Assembly: GCA_026075535.2 (NCBI GenBank)
Contig: AP026539.1
Location: forward strand, 3,906,001 to 3,970,000
Source: Tricholoma matsutake
Lineage: Eukaryota; Basidiomycota; Agaricomycetes; Agaricales; Tricholomataceae
DNA length: 64,000 bases
Direction: 5' to 3'
Shown here: positions 22,163-33,394 of the stretch, in pieces
How the letters are laid out: each line of letters starts with the position of its first letter
Numbering within the stretch: the first letter of the stretch is position 1
Notes under the pieces: generated by a model
What the model saw: only the letters and a program-made list of their open reading frames with translations
Told to the model about the DNA's origin: nothing
Databases searched by the model: none
Translations under genes and position numbers: made by a program

Positions 22163-24185
22163 TATTGGAAGATGGGAATAGGGGAAAGGAGTGTAAGCGT
22201 GTTGAGAACGTATATTTCAAAGGATGGTGTTAAAAGATAGCAAGTGATAGGATATCAATGTGGAGCTTGAAGAGCTTCAAACGCGAAAAGCGTCAAAGGA
22301 CAGGAACACAGCACAGTGCCAAATGGTAGTGACTCACAAAGAGAGGAAAGCTATGAGAACAAGGATGAAATAAACCTCAGTTTCGATCGAGACCGACCCA
22401 CTTTGGCCAAGGTTATTTGGCAGTCCTGAGATAGGGGCTTGTCAGCAGAAGGCGGACAGTCAGTTAAGTAGTTTCTTGACATCAGCGTATTTTCCATCGT
22501 AGCATTCGGGTTAGATACAAGCAGAGGGTGTCCTATGCCACTGCGGGGAAATGGAAAGTGTAGTGATCGTGAATACGAAAAAATGGCACGCGTTCTCGAC
22601 ATCTGATCACATGTATATCACAACCATGGCACGTGTCAATGTGGCAGCGTAAAAAATTCATATTTTTTACAAATTTTTTACAGACCTACCGTGCATGACC
22701 CAGTACTCGGTCACGCTAAATGTTTTGGCCTAGATTTCTTGCATCGTCAAGGCTACTGAAAATTGGTTGTGTCAAGGTCATAGACATATGTCTTAAGAAG
22801 ATGTGTAGTTTAACTTTGTTAAAAGTTCTGCAAGAGTGACAATAGTGGGAGAGTGTCCATTTTTGGCCAAAACTGGGAAGTCGGCCATTTGTGTTGGGCT
22901 AAGAGATACAGTAATGTATTGCCATTCAAATGCAGTGAGATTTATTCTACCATATATTTAGTCATATAGGAAAGTCTAAATTGGGTGCAGTACATCAGAG
23001 AAATGGATCGTAGCTAAGCGAGTTAGCCGAGTGATCTGTACCAGTCTGTACCGGTAGATACCAACACCCAATTTACTGATGTAGATACCGGAGTTGTGGT
23101 AACCAATGCCTCTCAAGTTGGACGATGCGTGTTTGGCATGGCAATTTGGCACTAATCAACAGAAATAGTTGTCGCGTTTTGTAAATTTCATAGTTACCAT
23201 TATCAATGAAGGACAAGGGGGTGGCGGGATGGGAATATTTTATATGCCCTCGGATTTTTTTTTTCGGCAACTGGTAGACCCCCTCCTTCCTAATGCGGTA
23301 TGTTTTAGTCACATGTTATGTTCTCTTCGATACTGCGTTGAGGAAAGTCAGGCTGTAGGTCCTATGTAGAAGTTTATAGGTACAAAAAACAACATATAAC
23401 ACTAGTACTATTAAGGTAGATCACATGCGGCGACGTTTAGTCGTGGTGCTTGCCTTACAACTCGGGCATGTCCAGTTTCTCTGTGCGAAATCGTAGTTCA
23501 TGCATGCGCGATGATACTAGACATGCAAGTGAGCAGTGAGAAGAACGACTTCGGGTGCATGTATGGGTAATGGTGCTGAAACCGTTGAGGGGTTCACGGC
23601 AGCCATCGGTCTGAAAAACGCATGAAGCAGCCCATTCCGCTTTTCCTTGGGTTTCCGCCAGGCCTGAGCCTTCCTTTCGTGTTCCGCTCGACAAGCCTTT
23701 GAACCACGGTGGATTTCGAGATTTTTAGAACCGGCTGTACCGACCTGAATATCTTGCTTGCAGTCTATACATTTTAGTGTACTGGTATCAGTACATTTGA
23801 CACCCGAGTCACTGGTCAGTGCTCCTGCATTTTCATTGTTGTTAGGCTCAAAGTTTAGAACAATTATTCAAACTTTACCTCGCTTTCTTCGCCATCTTGC
23901 ACGACCGACGCAAACTCAACCAAACCAAAAAGTTTCATCCTCAGCTGTCAGGTATCTGTCAGGTATCTCTACTGGAGATCGTAGGATAGCCTCTGAGGAT
24001 TATTCAGGTAGGTCCTTTGCCTATTTGTGGCTTCGCGGCGTCGGGTAATACGTAAGTCCAAAAAAAAATCTCGGCCTCCGGAGAGAACCCCCCCCTACGT
24101 CTGGTCCGGGATTCCCATCCCGCCACCCCCTTGATGAAGGATGGAATTGTTAGTGCTGTGCCTGGCCCGGCCTGAGGCCGTGAGC
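22163..24185. other. Intergenic with an inverted repeat pair
   Basis: No coding family recognised. A ~23-bp core (CAAGGGGGTGGCGGGATGGG continuing AAT) at about 23213-23235 occurs in inverted orientation at about 24113-24135. Each copy sits beside an oligo-T/A run and a Gly/Pro-coding-looking GC stretch. The two copies probably belong to one repeat family inserted in opposite directions, or are the ends of a ~0.9-kb element. The kinase promoter should lie just above 22162. Confidence 0.45.
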
Positions 24186-24332
24186 CTCTGTAAAAAAGGA
24201 AATTTCTCAGAGTCACGTGATCAGAAAAAAGTGTGACCTGACTTTGACCTGACATTTTTGACCCATTTACCTGACTTTGTTGACTTGCACCTAACGGTCA
24301 CGTGACTCTGAGAAATTTCCTTTTTTACAGAG
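24186..24332. mobile_element. 147-bp MITE with perfect 35-bp TIRs
   Basis: Positions 24186-24220 (CTCTGTAAAAAAGGAAATTT, ending GTCACGTGA) are the exact reverse complement of 24298-24332. GTGAGC(C) directly flanks both sides, consistent with a 7-9 bp target duplication (hAT- or Mutator-like size). The inner end of each TIR holds the palindrome CACGTG. Only 77 bp separate the arms, with no coding capacity. It sits inside a GC-rich repeat (GGCCTGAGGCC ... GAGCCAAGCC) at 24150-24430. Confidence 0.85.
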
Positions 24333-25795
24333 TGTGAGCCGAGCCAAGCCGGGCCATGATGACGGCTCCATGACGGCTTTGGCCTGGCCTGGGGTTTTGA
24401 AAAGCCAAAGCCAAGCCATTAGGCCGCAGCTTTTTGGTGAGTGTAATTTATCTACTTAGCTGCGATGTATCATTGAAGACGTGTTGATTTTATTTTATTT
24501 TGGTAGTGGGAAAGTAATTTCGATATGGTAATGTGATGTCACACGTGCATCGCAACCCCAATGCCCAAATGACACCATCCACTTCAACCACAATGATCCA
24601 CCACTGTTCCCTAGACAAATCCTGTGGCGTCGAACCTGCCACATCACTCACGCACACTTTCCGTGTTTGCTAATTTTGCTAATCATCGCTCATACAGCAG
24701 CATGCGTGACTTTAAAATTTAAATCATGATAAGTACTTTTTGGTCATTGTTTGCTTATTCTTTACTAACCAAATATAATGTTTTACTTGTTTCTCACCAT
24801 GATGGCCTACTAGCGCCTGTCACACTAGGTGGCAATGGTCCTGCCATGCACACAGGACAACTGTATGCTAGGTGATAACACGCTGTGTTCTTGTATAACT
24901 GGTAAGTCTTTTACTGAGGACAGTGACTGTCCGATGTTTACTGATGACTTTATTTACAGAATAACATATTTTATTGCTCTGCCACTGCTCGACATCATTG
25001 AGATGATGGCAAAACAATTGCTCACGGAATCATAGGATCAACGGAACAGCCATTGGGGACATGATGGTGACAGGACAAGGATGGTGAGGATGGTGAGGAC
25101 CAGACAATGGGGACAAGGATGACGATGAAGACAGGACAAGGACAGCAAGGATGGCGAGGACCAGACGACAGGGAAGAGGACAATGACAGGAACAATGACA
25201 GGAACAACGGTTGAACAAGGACAATGAAAACAACCCCAACGTCAATGATGGATGGCCCAGCACCCACCCTACTGCTGCGAGCAACTGCTTGCAGGGTGGA
25301 CCGTGGGTGCTACAGACAACAACAACATGGGAATTGGGGTGGGAGATGTTGCTGGTGAGTGGGGAGCCACTTAGGTGGCAATGGTCATGGGGTGGGCATA
25401 GGATGATAATGATAGGGACCAGGATACAGGGATGCATTGGGCATGGAGCCATTGGGATAACAGTGATGACCCAACAGGATGACAGTGATAACCCAACAGG
25501 ATGACACCCACTCCAACAGACACACATAGATATGAAGGTCTTGATTTCTCCTTTCTTTTTCATTAGTTTGTCATCCCCCACTTGCTCACAATGCGATGTG
25601 TGGTCAGAATTTTGTTGTATTTAATTCCTCCTCCCTTGCATTTAGGTGAGTTTAATACATATTATTCTTTGTACTGGTACATGGTGGCTCATAGTTTTGT
25701 GAAAACAGTCTGAGGCTGTTTATTAGATGAGAATTGAACTATGTATTGTTCTAATTAGCTTCCTGTACAACCAAAGGACCTGTGGACAAAATTTG
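24333..25795. other. Repeat-derived intergenic DNA
   Basis: The end of a GC-rich AAGCCAAAGCC-type repeat (to about 24430) is followed by AT-rich DNA. Next comes a purine-rich GGACAAGGATGGTGAGGA-type minisatellite at about 25030-25215, then a further copy of the GCAACTGCTTGC palindrome at about 25275. The latter two motifs mirror the 11-12.6 kb block, so both regions probably derive from one repeat family. No gene recognised. Confidence 0.45.
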
Positions 25796-25893
25796 AACTT
25801 TCAAATAGAAAAGCTGTGGCTGGGGCCAGGCCAAGCCAGGGCCAGGCCCTGGGTGATGGCTTTGGCCTGGCCTGTGTGTTGAGAAAGCCAAAG
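25796..25893. repeat. GC-rich AAGCCAAAGCC repeat, split by Copia-1 (continues at 31571)
   Basis: Contains GATGGCTTTGGCCTGGCCTG and GAGAAAGCCAAAG, matching the repeat at about 24373-24415. Its other half, AAGCCAAGCCAAAGCTGC, resumes at 31571-31630 on the far side of Copia-1. The junction shows the CAAAG target duplication. Confidence 0.6.
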
Positions 25894-26167
25894 TGTTGGA
25901 GCAGACTATATATGCTGCACAGTGGAAGAGACAACACGTTCCTTACAACCTACCTGGGGTTTACTTAGACTTACAGCTAGGGTTAGCAGAGGTAAGAACA
26001 CTGTATTCCTACTACGGTACAGGTTCTCCTCATATACATAATAATAAGGATGTCACATGACTCAGGAATGTGTTTACCGCATGTATGCGCAGTAAGCGCA
26101 GTAACATGCGTATGCTGCATGTATTGCCTCATGTATACAGCATGCATCACTGGGATTAATTTCAACA
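25894..26167 (-). repeat. Copia-1 3' LTR
   Basis: 274 bp, TG...CA on the element strand, preceded internally by a polypurine tract (26168-26175 read on the minus strand). It matches the 5' LTR except for a few transitions (e.g. ATATATG/ATATACG, GGATGT/GGACAT). Confidence 0.93.
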
Positions 26168-26199
26168 CCCCCCCTCAAACTGTACAGCACTCTAAGCAG

Positions 26200-29100
26200 C
26201 TAAGTTTGAATCTCGAAAGTAATTCCGAGAGAGTCTCTAAATTTCCTGAATAGGATGGCGCCAAGGTTCTTTGTGAACATGTCAGCCAGATTATCACTTC
26301 CAGGAATGAAAACGACTGTGACTTTGTCATTTTCTATGCATTCGTGGGTGTAGTGGTAGCGAATGTCTATATGTTTGGTCCTTCTTTCCTGAACTGGATT
26401 TGATCCAATAAAGATGGATCCCTGATTATCAGCGCAGATTGGTATGCGCTTCAGTGTGTATCCAAGTTCCTGGAATAAGGACTCTATCCACACTATCTGC
26501 CGACAAGTGTTGGAGAGAGCCATATATTCGGCTTCTGTGGATGACAGTGCTACAGTTTTTTGTAAACGGGACTGCCAGCACACAATGCCACTCGCTAGAG
26601 TAGCAAAGTAACCCGTTGTAGATCAGCGTTTGACAGTGTCAGCTGCCCAATCAGAATCTGTGAAGGCCTGCAGCCCCTCGGATTTCTCTCCATTGTAGAC
26701 TATACTGTACTTCTGGGTTCCCACCAGATAGCGCATTATGTACATTGCTTTGTCTAGATGTTCTTGGCTAGGATTAGCTGAGAATTGCGACATCTTGATT
26801 ACCGCGTAAGTGATATCAGGTCGCGTTCCGAGCATCAGATACAATAAAGATCCGATCACAGACTGATATTTCGATCTAAGCGCCGCGTTTGGCGTCGCTG
26901 TGTTCTCCGACGGTTTGTAGCCAGTCGGGAGCAGAGTGGGGGCAACTTTGGCATTTGTCATCTCGAACCTCTCGAGCACTTTGGCGAGATATTCTGTTTG
27001 ATTGAGTTTGACTTTTGTAGCGGTCTGGGTGATGCACATGCCTAAGAATTCCGTGACTTTTTCAGTACTACGGCACTCCCAATGCTTCAGGCAAGCATTC
27101 TTCTTTTCATCCACAAGTTTCTTGTTCTTGCCCATGAACAAGCCATCGTCAACATAGACTAGCGCAATAATGATGCTGCCTGTCTTAGGATCCTTGTGTA
27201 TGAAGATGCCGGCATTGGAGCTGGCGCGCACAAACCCAATGGTGCGCATAAATGCCTCTAGCTCTTTCCACCATGCTAGTGAAGCCTGTTTAAGGCCATA
27301 CAATGCTCGGCGTAAGCGCATTACTTTGCGCTCTTTACCCTCGAGTCTGAAACCCTCGGGTTGATCCATATAGATCTCCTCATCAAGTTTGCCATATAAA
27401 AATGTGGTTTTTACATCTAGACCGGTCATATACATGCCTTCTAGAGACGCAAGGGCAAACATGAGGCGTACGGTCTTGTAGCGGACTACTGGTGAGAAAA
27501 TCTCATCAAAGTCAACGCCTTCGACTTGTGAAAAGCCTTTGGCCACGAGTCTGGCTCGTTTTCTTCCATCCAATTTCACGGAGAAAACCCATCTATTTTT
27601 GATCATTTTCTGATCATGTGGAAGATCGACGATATCATAGACTTGTCACTTGCGAAGAGCCTCTAACTCTTCACGACAAGCCTGTTTCCACTCAAGTTGC
27701 TGCTGCTGGGGTAGGCGTGCAATATTGCAAAATTGGTTTGGAACTAGGCTTTTTCTGCTTGATGGTGTGACTGCTTTTGATAACAGCCAGCGGATAAGCT
27801 CATCTCCACCTTCCTTGGTTATCTTTTTAATATAACCTGCTTCGTCCGGTTCCCCCATTGGGTAATCATGTTCTTGATTATTGGAATCGGGCACACTCTC
27901 GTGGGGTGCCAAACTTGGTCCAGCAACCGGTTCTTGCTGTTGAGGTCGTGGTTGTGTTCGGTTATGATCCGAATCTTGACCCACAGACTTCTTCCAATAT
28001 CGATCACGCGCAATGTCTCTCTCTATGTCAGAGGGGAGTCGCTGTTCTCCATAGGTATTGCCGGGACAGTTTGGGATTTTCCTCTGCCTGCCTGATCAAC
28101 AGGGCAATTGCTGCCATTCCTGTTGATCTTCACGTCTTGGACAAAAGTCCTCAGTGTTAACTGGAGGCGGCGGAGGAGGAGCGTTAGTCGCATCGTCATG
28201 TGCCTTTTGCTCACTTGGTAAATCATCATCATCATCTTCTAATGATGGAGGAAGGGGCGGATTTTGTGGCGGTATAGGGTCATCACCATCCATTCCAGAT
28301 GAGTGGTCGTCATCTTCTGGTTCTGGAGGTGGAAAATCACCAAGGTCTGTTTTGGCAGGAGTTTTAGCTCTGGGACAGCATGGGAACATCATTTCATCAA
28401 ATAGTGCTGTGGCACCAATGAATATTGCGCCATTTTGTCGCATGAAACGATATGCTTTAATGCCATCTTCTACTCCAAGGTACGTCATTAACTCCGATCG
28501 AGGAGATAATGTTGTTGGACATTTTTCCTTTGGTAGATAGACATAAGCACTGCAACCGAAGACCTTCAGATTGTTTAGATCTGGGCGGACCTTTGTCAGG
28601 TCCTCAAAAGGTGTCAGCCATTTCAGGCGCCTTATTGGGGTTCGGTTGTATAAATGTGTTGCATGTTCTATGCAAAATTCCCACCATGATTGTGGTAGAC
28701 AAGCGGTGAATTGCAAGGTTTGCGACTTTTCCATTATTGTCCTTATGGCGCGCTCTGCGTGCCTGTTCTGTTGATGAACATGGGGTGCAGACATCTCTAT
28801 TTTGATGCCTAAGTCCTTGAGCTGTTTTTGTAGCTCATGATCCTTGAACTCCCCCCCTGGATCGACATGCCAGCGCTTGATTGTAGCGCCATATTGGGCT
28901 TTAGCCATTGCTTGAAATTGTCTAATCGCTGCAGCAGCATCAGATTTCTTTCTGAGACATTGGACCCAAATATGTGACGTTTTGTCATCCAGAAATACAA
29001 TGAAGTATTTATGCTTGTGGTACAATAGTACCGGGAGTTCCTTTAGGTCGGAATGTATTAATTCAAAGGATTTGTCAGCTCGTGAGTCTGACTCGGGAAA

Positions 29101-31101
29101 AGATTTTGAGGTCATTTTCCCTTCAGCACACCCTGGACATATAATTTTGTCTTTAGGAATAATTAAATTCCTTGGGAATTTTATGGTGCTTTTAGGCATT
29201 TTCCCTAGCGCCTCTTTGGATGGGTGTCCAAGTCGCCTATGCCAAGTCAAGTAGTCAGCGACATAAATGGTCGCGACATTAACCTTTTTGGTGCTCAATA
29301 TATGAGTCCAAGCCCAATAGATCGTGTCATTCCTCCTTAGAGGGACACAATGCATGATTGGGTTTCCATGCTCGATAAATGAAATGTGTGCGGAGGAACC
29401 ACGCACATCACTTCCGTCTTGTAAAAAGACCCCCATTGACATCAATCGAGTATTAATGTCGGGTATGTAGTAGACGGGGTATAACCGCGTTTCACGCGTC
29501 TCTGACTTCCTGTGACATACTACCTGGTGTTTAATGAAGACTGCTCCTTTTCCTACTATATGAGTAGTACCAGTGGCCGTTTGGACCAAGGTAGAGTCCT
29601 TTCTCGGTAAAGGCTCGTAAGAAGCAAAATCTTTTATTTCACCAATGAAGTGTTTTGATGTGCCTGAATCCATGATCCAGTCGGCACCTTTCTTACAATC
29701 TCCCTTTGCACACATAGCACATATATTAAGATCTAAATAATTCCATGATACATTTAATAGCGGTAAAATTTCACATGAAAAGTTTGCTGTATTCATAGGA
29801 ATATTAATCTTAGTGCTTGTGGCAGGGAAAAGGACTGACCTGTCATCATACACCCCTGTATCAAGGGGTTCATCGACGAGCATTTCGTTGATGGCTTTCC
29901 ACACTTCCTCATCAGACACCGGAGGTTCAGATCTGAGGGAGACGGTATCGTCTTCTACCTCCTCGATCCTAGACTTGGGTTCTGGTTCTATCCTTCTTCT
30001 CTTTCCTTCTCGCACCGTCAGGTGCTCTTCCAGCAGTCGCAGATTTTTCGCGCTGCGCAGAAGTTGCATTTGCTCGAGGGTGTCTTGAGCTTGCTGATAT
30101 TCGGCATGAACCGAACGAGAGGTAGAGGCCGCGCCCGTATATGCCTGTGCAGGCGGTCGGCGGCGAGGATCCCTTGTGGGAGTGTGTTCGCGTCTTTCGA
30201 TGCGCTGTATAAGCGGCATCAGCGGTATGATAGTGCCATTACCATTTATGGTGGTATAGGCTTTGGAGGCGAGGTGGGTATGTTTATCCTTTGGCTTCTC
30301 CTCCTTAGTCTTTCTGTCCCCACGTCATCCACGCTTTCGGGATGAGTCTCCGTTGCTGTTTTGCCCTTCTTTGGGCTGCCATTTGGGGTTTCCCCCTTTG
30401 CACTTAACAGCAGAAAGTTTGTTGGCCTGAGGCTGGCCAGCGGGCTTTCCTACTGCTGTGCGCCTTGAGGCTTCAGCGACAATGGAGTCCTTGACATGTT
30501 TAAATGTCAAGGCGCTAGTAGCGGTCGTGTTAAGGACCGTTGCGGACAAGGAATCGTACTCGCATGGCATCGCAGCAAGTAGAATCATTGCTTGCACTAG
30601 CTCGGGGATGGCGACGTTAGCAGCCGTAAGGCGCTCAAATTTGTCTGCCATTCTAGCAATCTCCGGTGCGGGGTTCGCAGCCAGGATCTTGATCGCTATT
30701 GCGGATCTAAAGTCCGCGAAGACTTGGGAGGGGCCGTCCACACCATAATCGGTGCGGATGAGATCCCACACCTCCTCAGCAGTGTCCTTTGAGTTGGCAC
30801 GCTGCCGAATGGAGGGGGCCAGGCGGAGCACTAGGCTACCAATGGCCTGGTCATTTTTGTTGCTCCAGGTCTGGAGCTTGGCATTAGCATCCGCTACCAA
30901 AGTAGCGTTCGTTGCCGTCAAGGGAGGCGCCAGGGGCGGTTTTTGCTCCGCCCCACTAGTTATTTGCCAGAGGCCCTGAGACCTGAGCCATGCCTTCATT
31001 GAGTCGGCCCATTGAATGTAATTTGATCCATCGAAAGTTTGAATGAGTTTCTCAAGAGTTGAAGACATGATTTTGTGGTGGCAGCTGTTAAAAGTGCTCA
31101 A
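26200..31101 (-). pseudogene. Copia-1 gag-pol polyprotein, one frame with four TGA stops
   Basis: A single frame of ~1,630 codons, with no frameshift, interrupted by TGA at 30325-30327, 28096-28098, 27646-27648 and 26623-26625. Each fits CGA (Arg)->TGA. Gag starts at 31101 or 31068 (LIQTFDGSNYIQWADSMKAW) and shows no CX2CX4HX4C knuckle. Protease: WIMDSGTSKHF. Integrase: zinc region TWHRRLGHPSKEAL...CPGCAEGK, then catalytic HSDLKE, VDPGGEF and NRHAERAIRTI. RT: RWVFSVKLDGRKRARLVAKG, YGLKQASLAWWKEL and the active site ALVYVDDGLF. RNase H: TDSDWAAD, SSTEAEYMALS and ADNQGSI. The domain order PR-INT-RT-RH identifies Ty1/Copia. The four stops mean the protein cannot be made in full unless TGA is read through. 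Confidence 0.93.
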
Positions 31102-31284
31102 TCAGTCTTTTTACTCAATAAAACACGTTTAACGTTCTCAGGAGAAAACACTCCTTCAGAGTGGTTAACCCTAGTCAACCTAGGTTTTATGTGCAGCTTG
31201 CAGGGAGTGCAATGCAGCTCACGAAGAGCGCAAGGTTATAATTTGGAGACGATGAAGTCAAGGTCGTTCGCGACGTGCCCAGCA

Positions 31285-31296
31285 GGGCCCATAACC
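31285..31296 (-). other. Copia-1 primer-binding site (half-tRNA-iMet type)
   Basis: Directly inside the 5' LTR the element strand reads GGTTATGGGCCC, the complement of GGGCCCATAACC in the anticodon stem-loop of eukaryotic initiator tRNA-Met. This is the position used by Drosophila copia, whose primer is a tRNA-iMet fragment. The same 12 nt lie at the same place in Copia-2. Confidence 0.85.
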
Positions 31297-31570
31297 TGTT
31301 GGAGCAGACTATATACGCTGCACAGTGGAAGAGACAACACGTTCCTTACAACCTACCTGGGGTTTACTTAGACTTACAGCTAGGGTTAGCAGAGGTAAGA
31401 ACACTGTATTCCTACTACGGTACAGGTTCTCCTTATATACATAATAATAAGGACATCACATGACTCAGGAATGTGTTTACCACATGTATGCGCAGTAAGC
31501 GCAGTAACATGCGTATGCTGCATGTATTGCCTCATGTATACAGCATGCATCACTGGGATTAATTTCAACA
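31297..31570 (-). repeat. Copia-1 5' LTR
   Basis: 274-bp partner of the LTR at 25894-26167. Ends TGTTGG...CAACA. Flanked outside by CAAAG. Confidence 0.93.
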
Positions 31571-31955
31571 CAAAGCTGCTTCAAGCCAAGCCAAAGCTGC
31601 AGCTTTGAGGCCAAGCCAGGCTGGGACAGCACTAGGAATTGTAGGGGAGGATATGCCCCTTCATGTTCTATCAATGTTAAGAGCAGGGAGGGAATGTGTA
31701 ACTTGAAATTTGATGCTGGCTGAGTAGCTAGTCTCGCCGAGTACCTGACCAAACACAGTATTATTTACTGGTAACTCACTAGTAATTTACTAGTAATTTA
31801 CCAGACCCCTAGTAACTTACCAGGTTACATGTCACATGATTGTAATATATGACCATCAATTGAGTGGTAGAGAAAGGAAAGAAAAAATAAGGAAGACTCA
31901 GTTCTTATCCAGCCATGGAAAAAATCCCAGAGTACATCCAAGGAACCCTTTTACC
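31571..31955. other. Second half of GC-rich repeat, then GTAATTTACC-rich DNA
   Basis: Positions 31571-31630 complete the AAGCCAAAGCC repeat split by Copia-1. Positions 31764-31825 contain several variants of TAGTAATTTACCAG, which resemble GTAAATTACC variants at about 55965-56025 on the far side of the nested DNA transposon. They are candidate subterminal repeats of that transposon, though only weakly supported. Confidence 0.35.
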
Positions 31956-32918
31956 AGGACCCTGGATTATACCCCCTAAAGGTGTTCACCAATCTGGACA
32001 GATTTTGAGGATTTTGGCCATCAGGCCATGTTCCAATCTGGACAAAACTGGTCCAAATTGAGGGTATACCTGTTGTGTTTGTCTGGACATGGACAAAGGC
32101 CATTGTGTAAGGCTATATCCTCATCCGGACATGATCTGATGGTGTAGTAGTAAATATGTGGTCTCACTGGGTTTCCGTTCTGAATGATTGACAGTTCAAA
32201 TACTGTTCGATGCAATTATTTTATTGTTACTTCCAGTACTTTGTTTGTGTATCTTTGCTTTTTTTCCCATGGAAATATAGGGAAATATATGTCACCACTA
32301 TCTGCCATTTTGGCACCCCTACCTATCTCAGCACACATAATGGATGCATGGCCACCAATTTCATCACATTCCCAAGATAACTTCACAATTGCAGATGAGG
32401 CAATTTGCCCTCCTGCCTTCAATGTCATTCCTTTGCCTACTTTCCTTGCCTCCCAAGGTACATACTCAAACTGGCACTCTAGAGCTCACACAAGAAGATA
32501 GTAATTGGTTCAAAACCCTTGAAGATGGCATTGTCAACTTCCAGGATGCCATGAAGATGTCTAGAAAGAGACAAAAAGTGGCAGAGGCGATCAATGAGCA
32601 ATTTGACAAAGACTCATGACATTGATATTCATTACATGTTGAACTCACTTTGTCGATTTTTGATTTATAACTTGTTTCCTACCATATTCCTCCTTACTAG
32701 AAGCTTTTTGGCAGCCTTCCCACAAATTTTAGGCCTCTAGAGGGGCCGTTTCCGCAAATCTGGGGCCTCGAAAATGCTGTTTCCAGGTTTGGACAAATTT
32801 TGAAATTTTGGAAAATGGCTAGTTCCAATCTGGACAAAATCACCAAAAGTCGTCTGGACAAAAATTGCCAAATTTTGACATTTTGGGAATGGCCTTTGGG
32901 GGTATAATCCGGGGTCCT
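31956..32918. mobile_element. 963-bp TIR element, non-autonomous
   Basis: The left end AGGACCCTGGATTATACCCC (31956 on, continuing CTAAAGG) and the right end (32893-32918, ...ATAATCCGGGGTCCT) are ~26-bp inverted repeats with two differences. CTTTTA lies at 31948-31953 and 32919-32924, a candidate 6-bp target duplication offset by CC on the left. Inside, TCTGGACAAA-type phrases recur near both ends as subterminal repeats. The central frames (32184-32501, 32344-32619) match no transposase I know. Confidence 0.7.
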
Positions 32919-32990
32919 CTTTTAACAGTCTCAGTGTCCTTACATAAAAATAACACACATAAACATCTGTACGAGATCATTTTCTTTGCA

Positions 32991-33197
32991 ATGCCTCCTA
33001 TCAAAGACCCTCCATGTTTACTCCATATGGATGACTCAGAACTCTTAAAAAGTGTGAGTGTGGTCCAAAATATTCTTGCTGCATGAGCCCTACTGGGTTT
33101 ACATGTCCCCAGTACTGAAGACATTGAGAGATTGAAAACCAGGGCTCTCTAGGCCAAACAAAATAGCTTCATTTCATTCCTTTATCCAGTGAGCATG
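32991..33197 (+). pseudogene. Ulp1/C48-like protein of a DNA transposon, N-terminal fragment
   Basis: Starts MPPIKDPPCLLHMDDSELL and continues through in-frame TGA and TAG codons to SFISFLYPVS, where Copia-2 begins. Across Copia-2 the frame resumes NLTLSFWVLEFWNAVHKVI. Agaricomycete Ulp1-like transposon proteins carry a similar 'WVLxFWxxVH' segment ahead of the protease. The TGA fits CGA and the TAG fits CAG. It is the first piece of the gene continued at 38462. Confidence 0.5.
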
Positions 33198-33382
33198 TGT
33201 TGGGATACAGACAAGCCATGTGCAGTCTGAGTAAATAGTTCTATTAATAGTACATGCTATATATAGATCATAGTACACATCAATACTAGAATAGGAGTAT
33301 ATGAGATGTCTAACTCTCACTTTAACTCTAACCACAGGCAGTAATAAGTCCCCCCTTCCTTGCACAATTATAAACCCCAATA
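33198..33382 (+). repeat. Copia-2 5' LTR
   Basis: 185 bp, TGTTGGGATACAG to ATAAACCCCAATA. The final dinucleotide is TA rather than the CA seen in the 3' copy. Confidence 0.88.
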
Positions 33383-33394
33383 GGTTATGGGCCC
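33383..33394 (+). other. Copia-2 primer-binding site (half-tRNA-iMet type)
   Basis: GGTTATGGGCCC directly after the 5' LTR, identical to the Copia-1 site despite little other nucleotide similarity between the two elements. Confidence 0.85.

Larger units (their letters stand above)
25894..31570 (-). mobile_element. Copia-1: complete LTR retrotransposon with premature TGAs
   Basis: A 5,677-bp element with 274-bp LTRs at 25894-26167 and 31297-31570, both TGTTGGAG...TTTCAACA. The 5-bp target duplication CAAAG is at 25889-25893 and 31571-31575. Reading on the minus strand: primer-binding site beside the 5' LTR (31285-31296), one long gag-pol frame, then a purine tract (GTTTGAGGGGGG) before the 3' LTR. 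The LTRs differ by about five transitions (roughly 98% identical), so insertion is fairly recent. It interrupts a GC-rich repeat. The coding frame is broken only by TGA codons, so the copy is non-autonomous as it stands. Confidence 0.95.
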
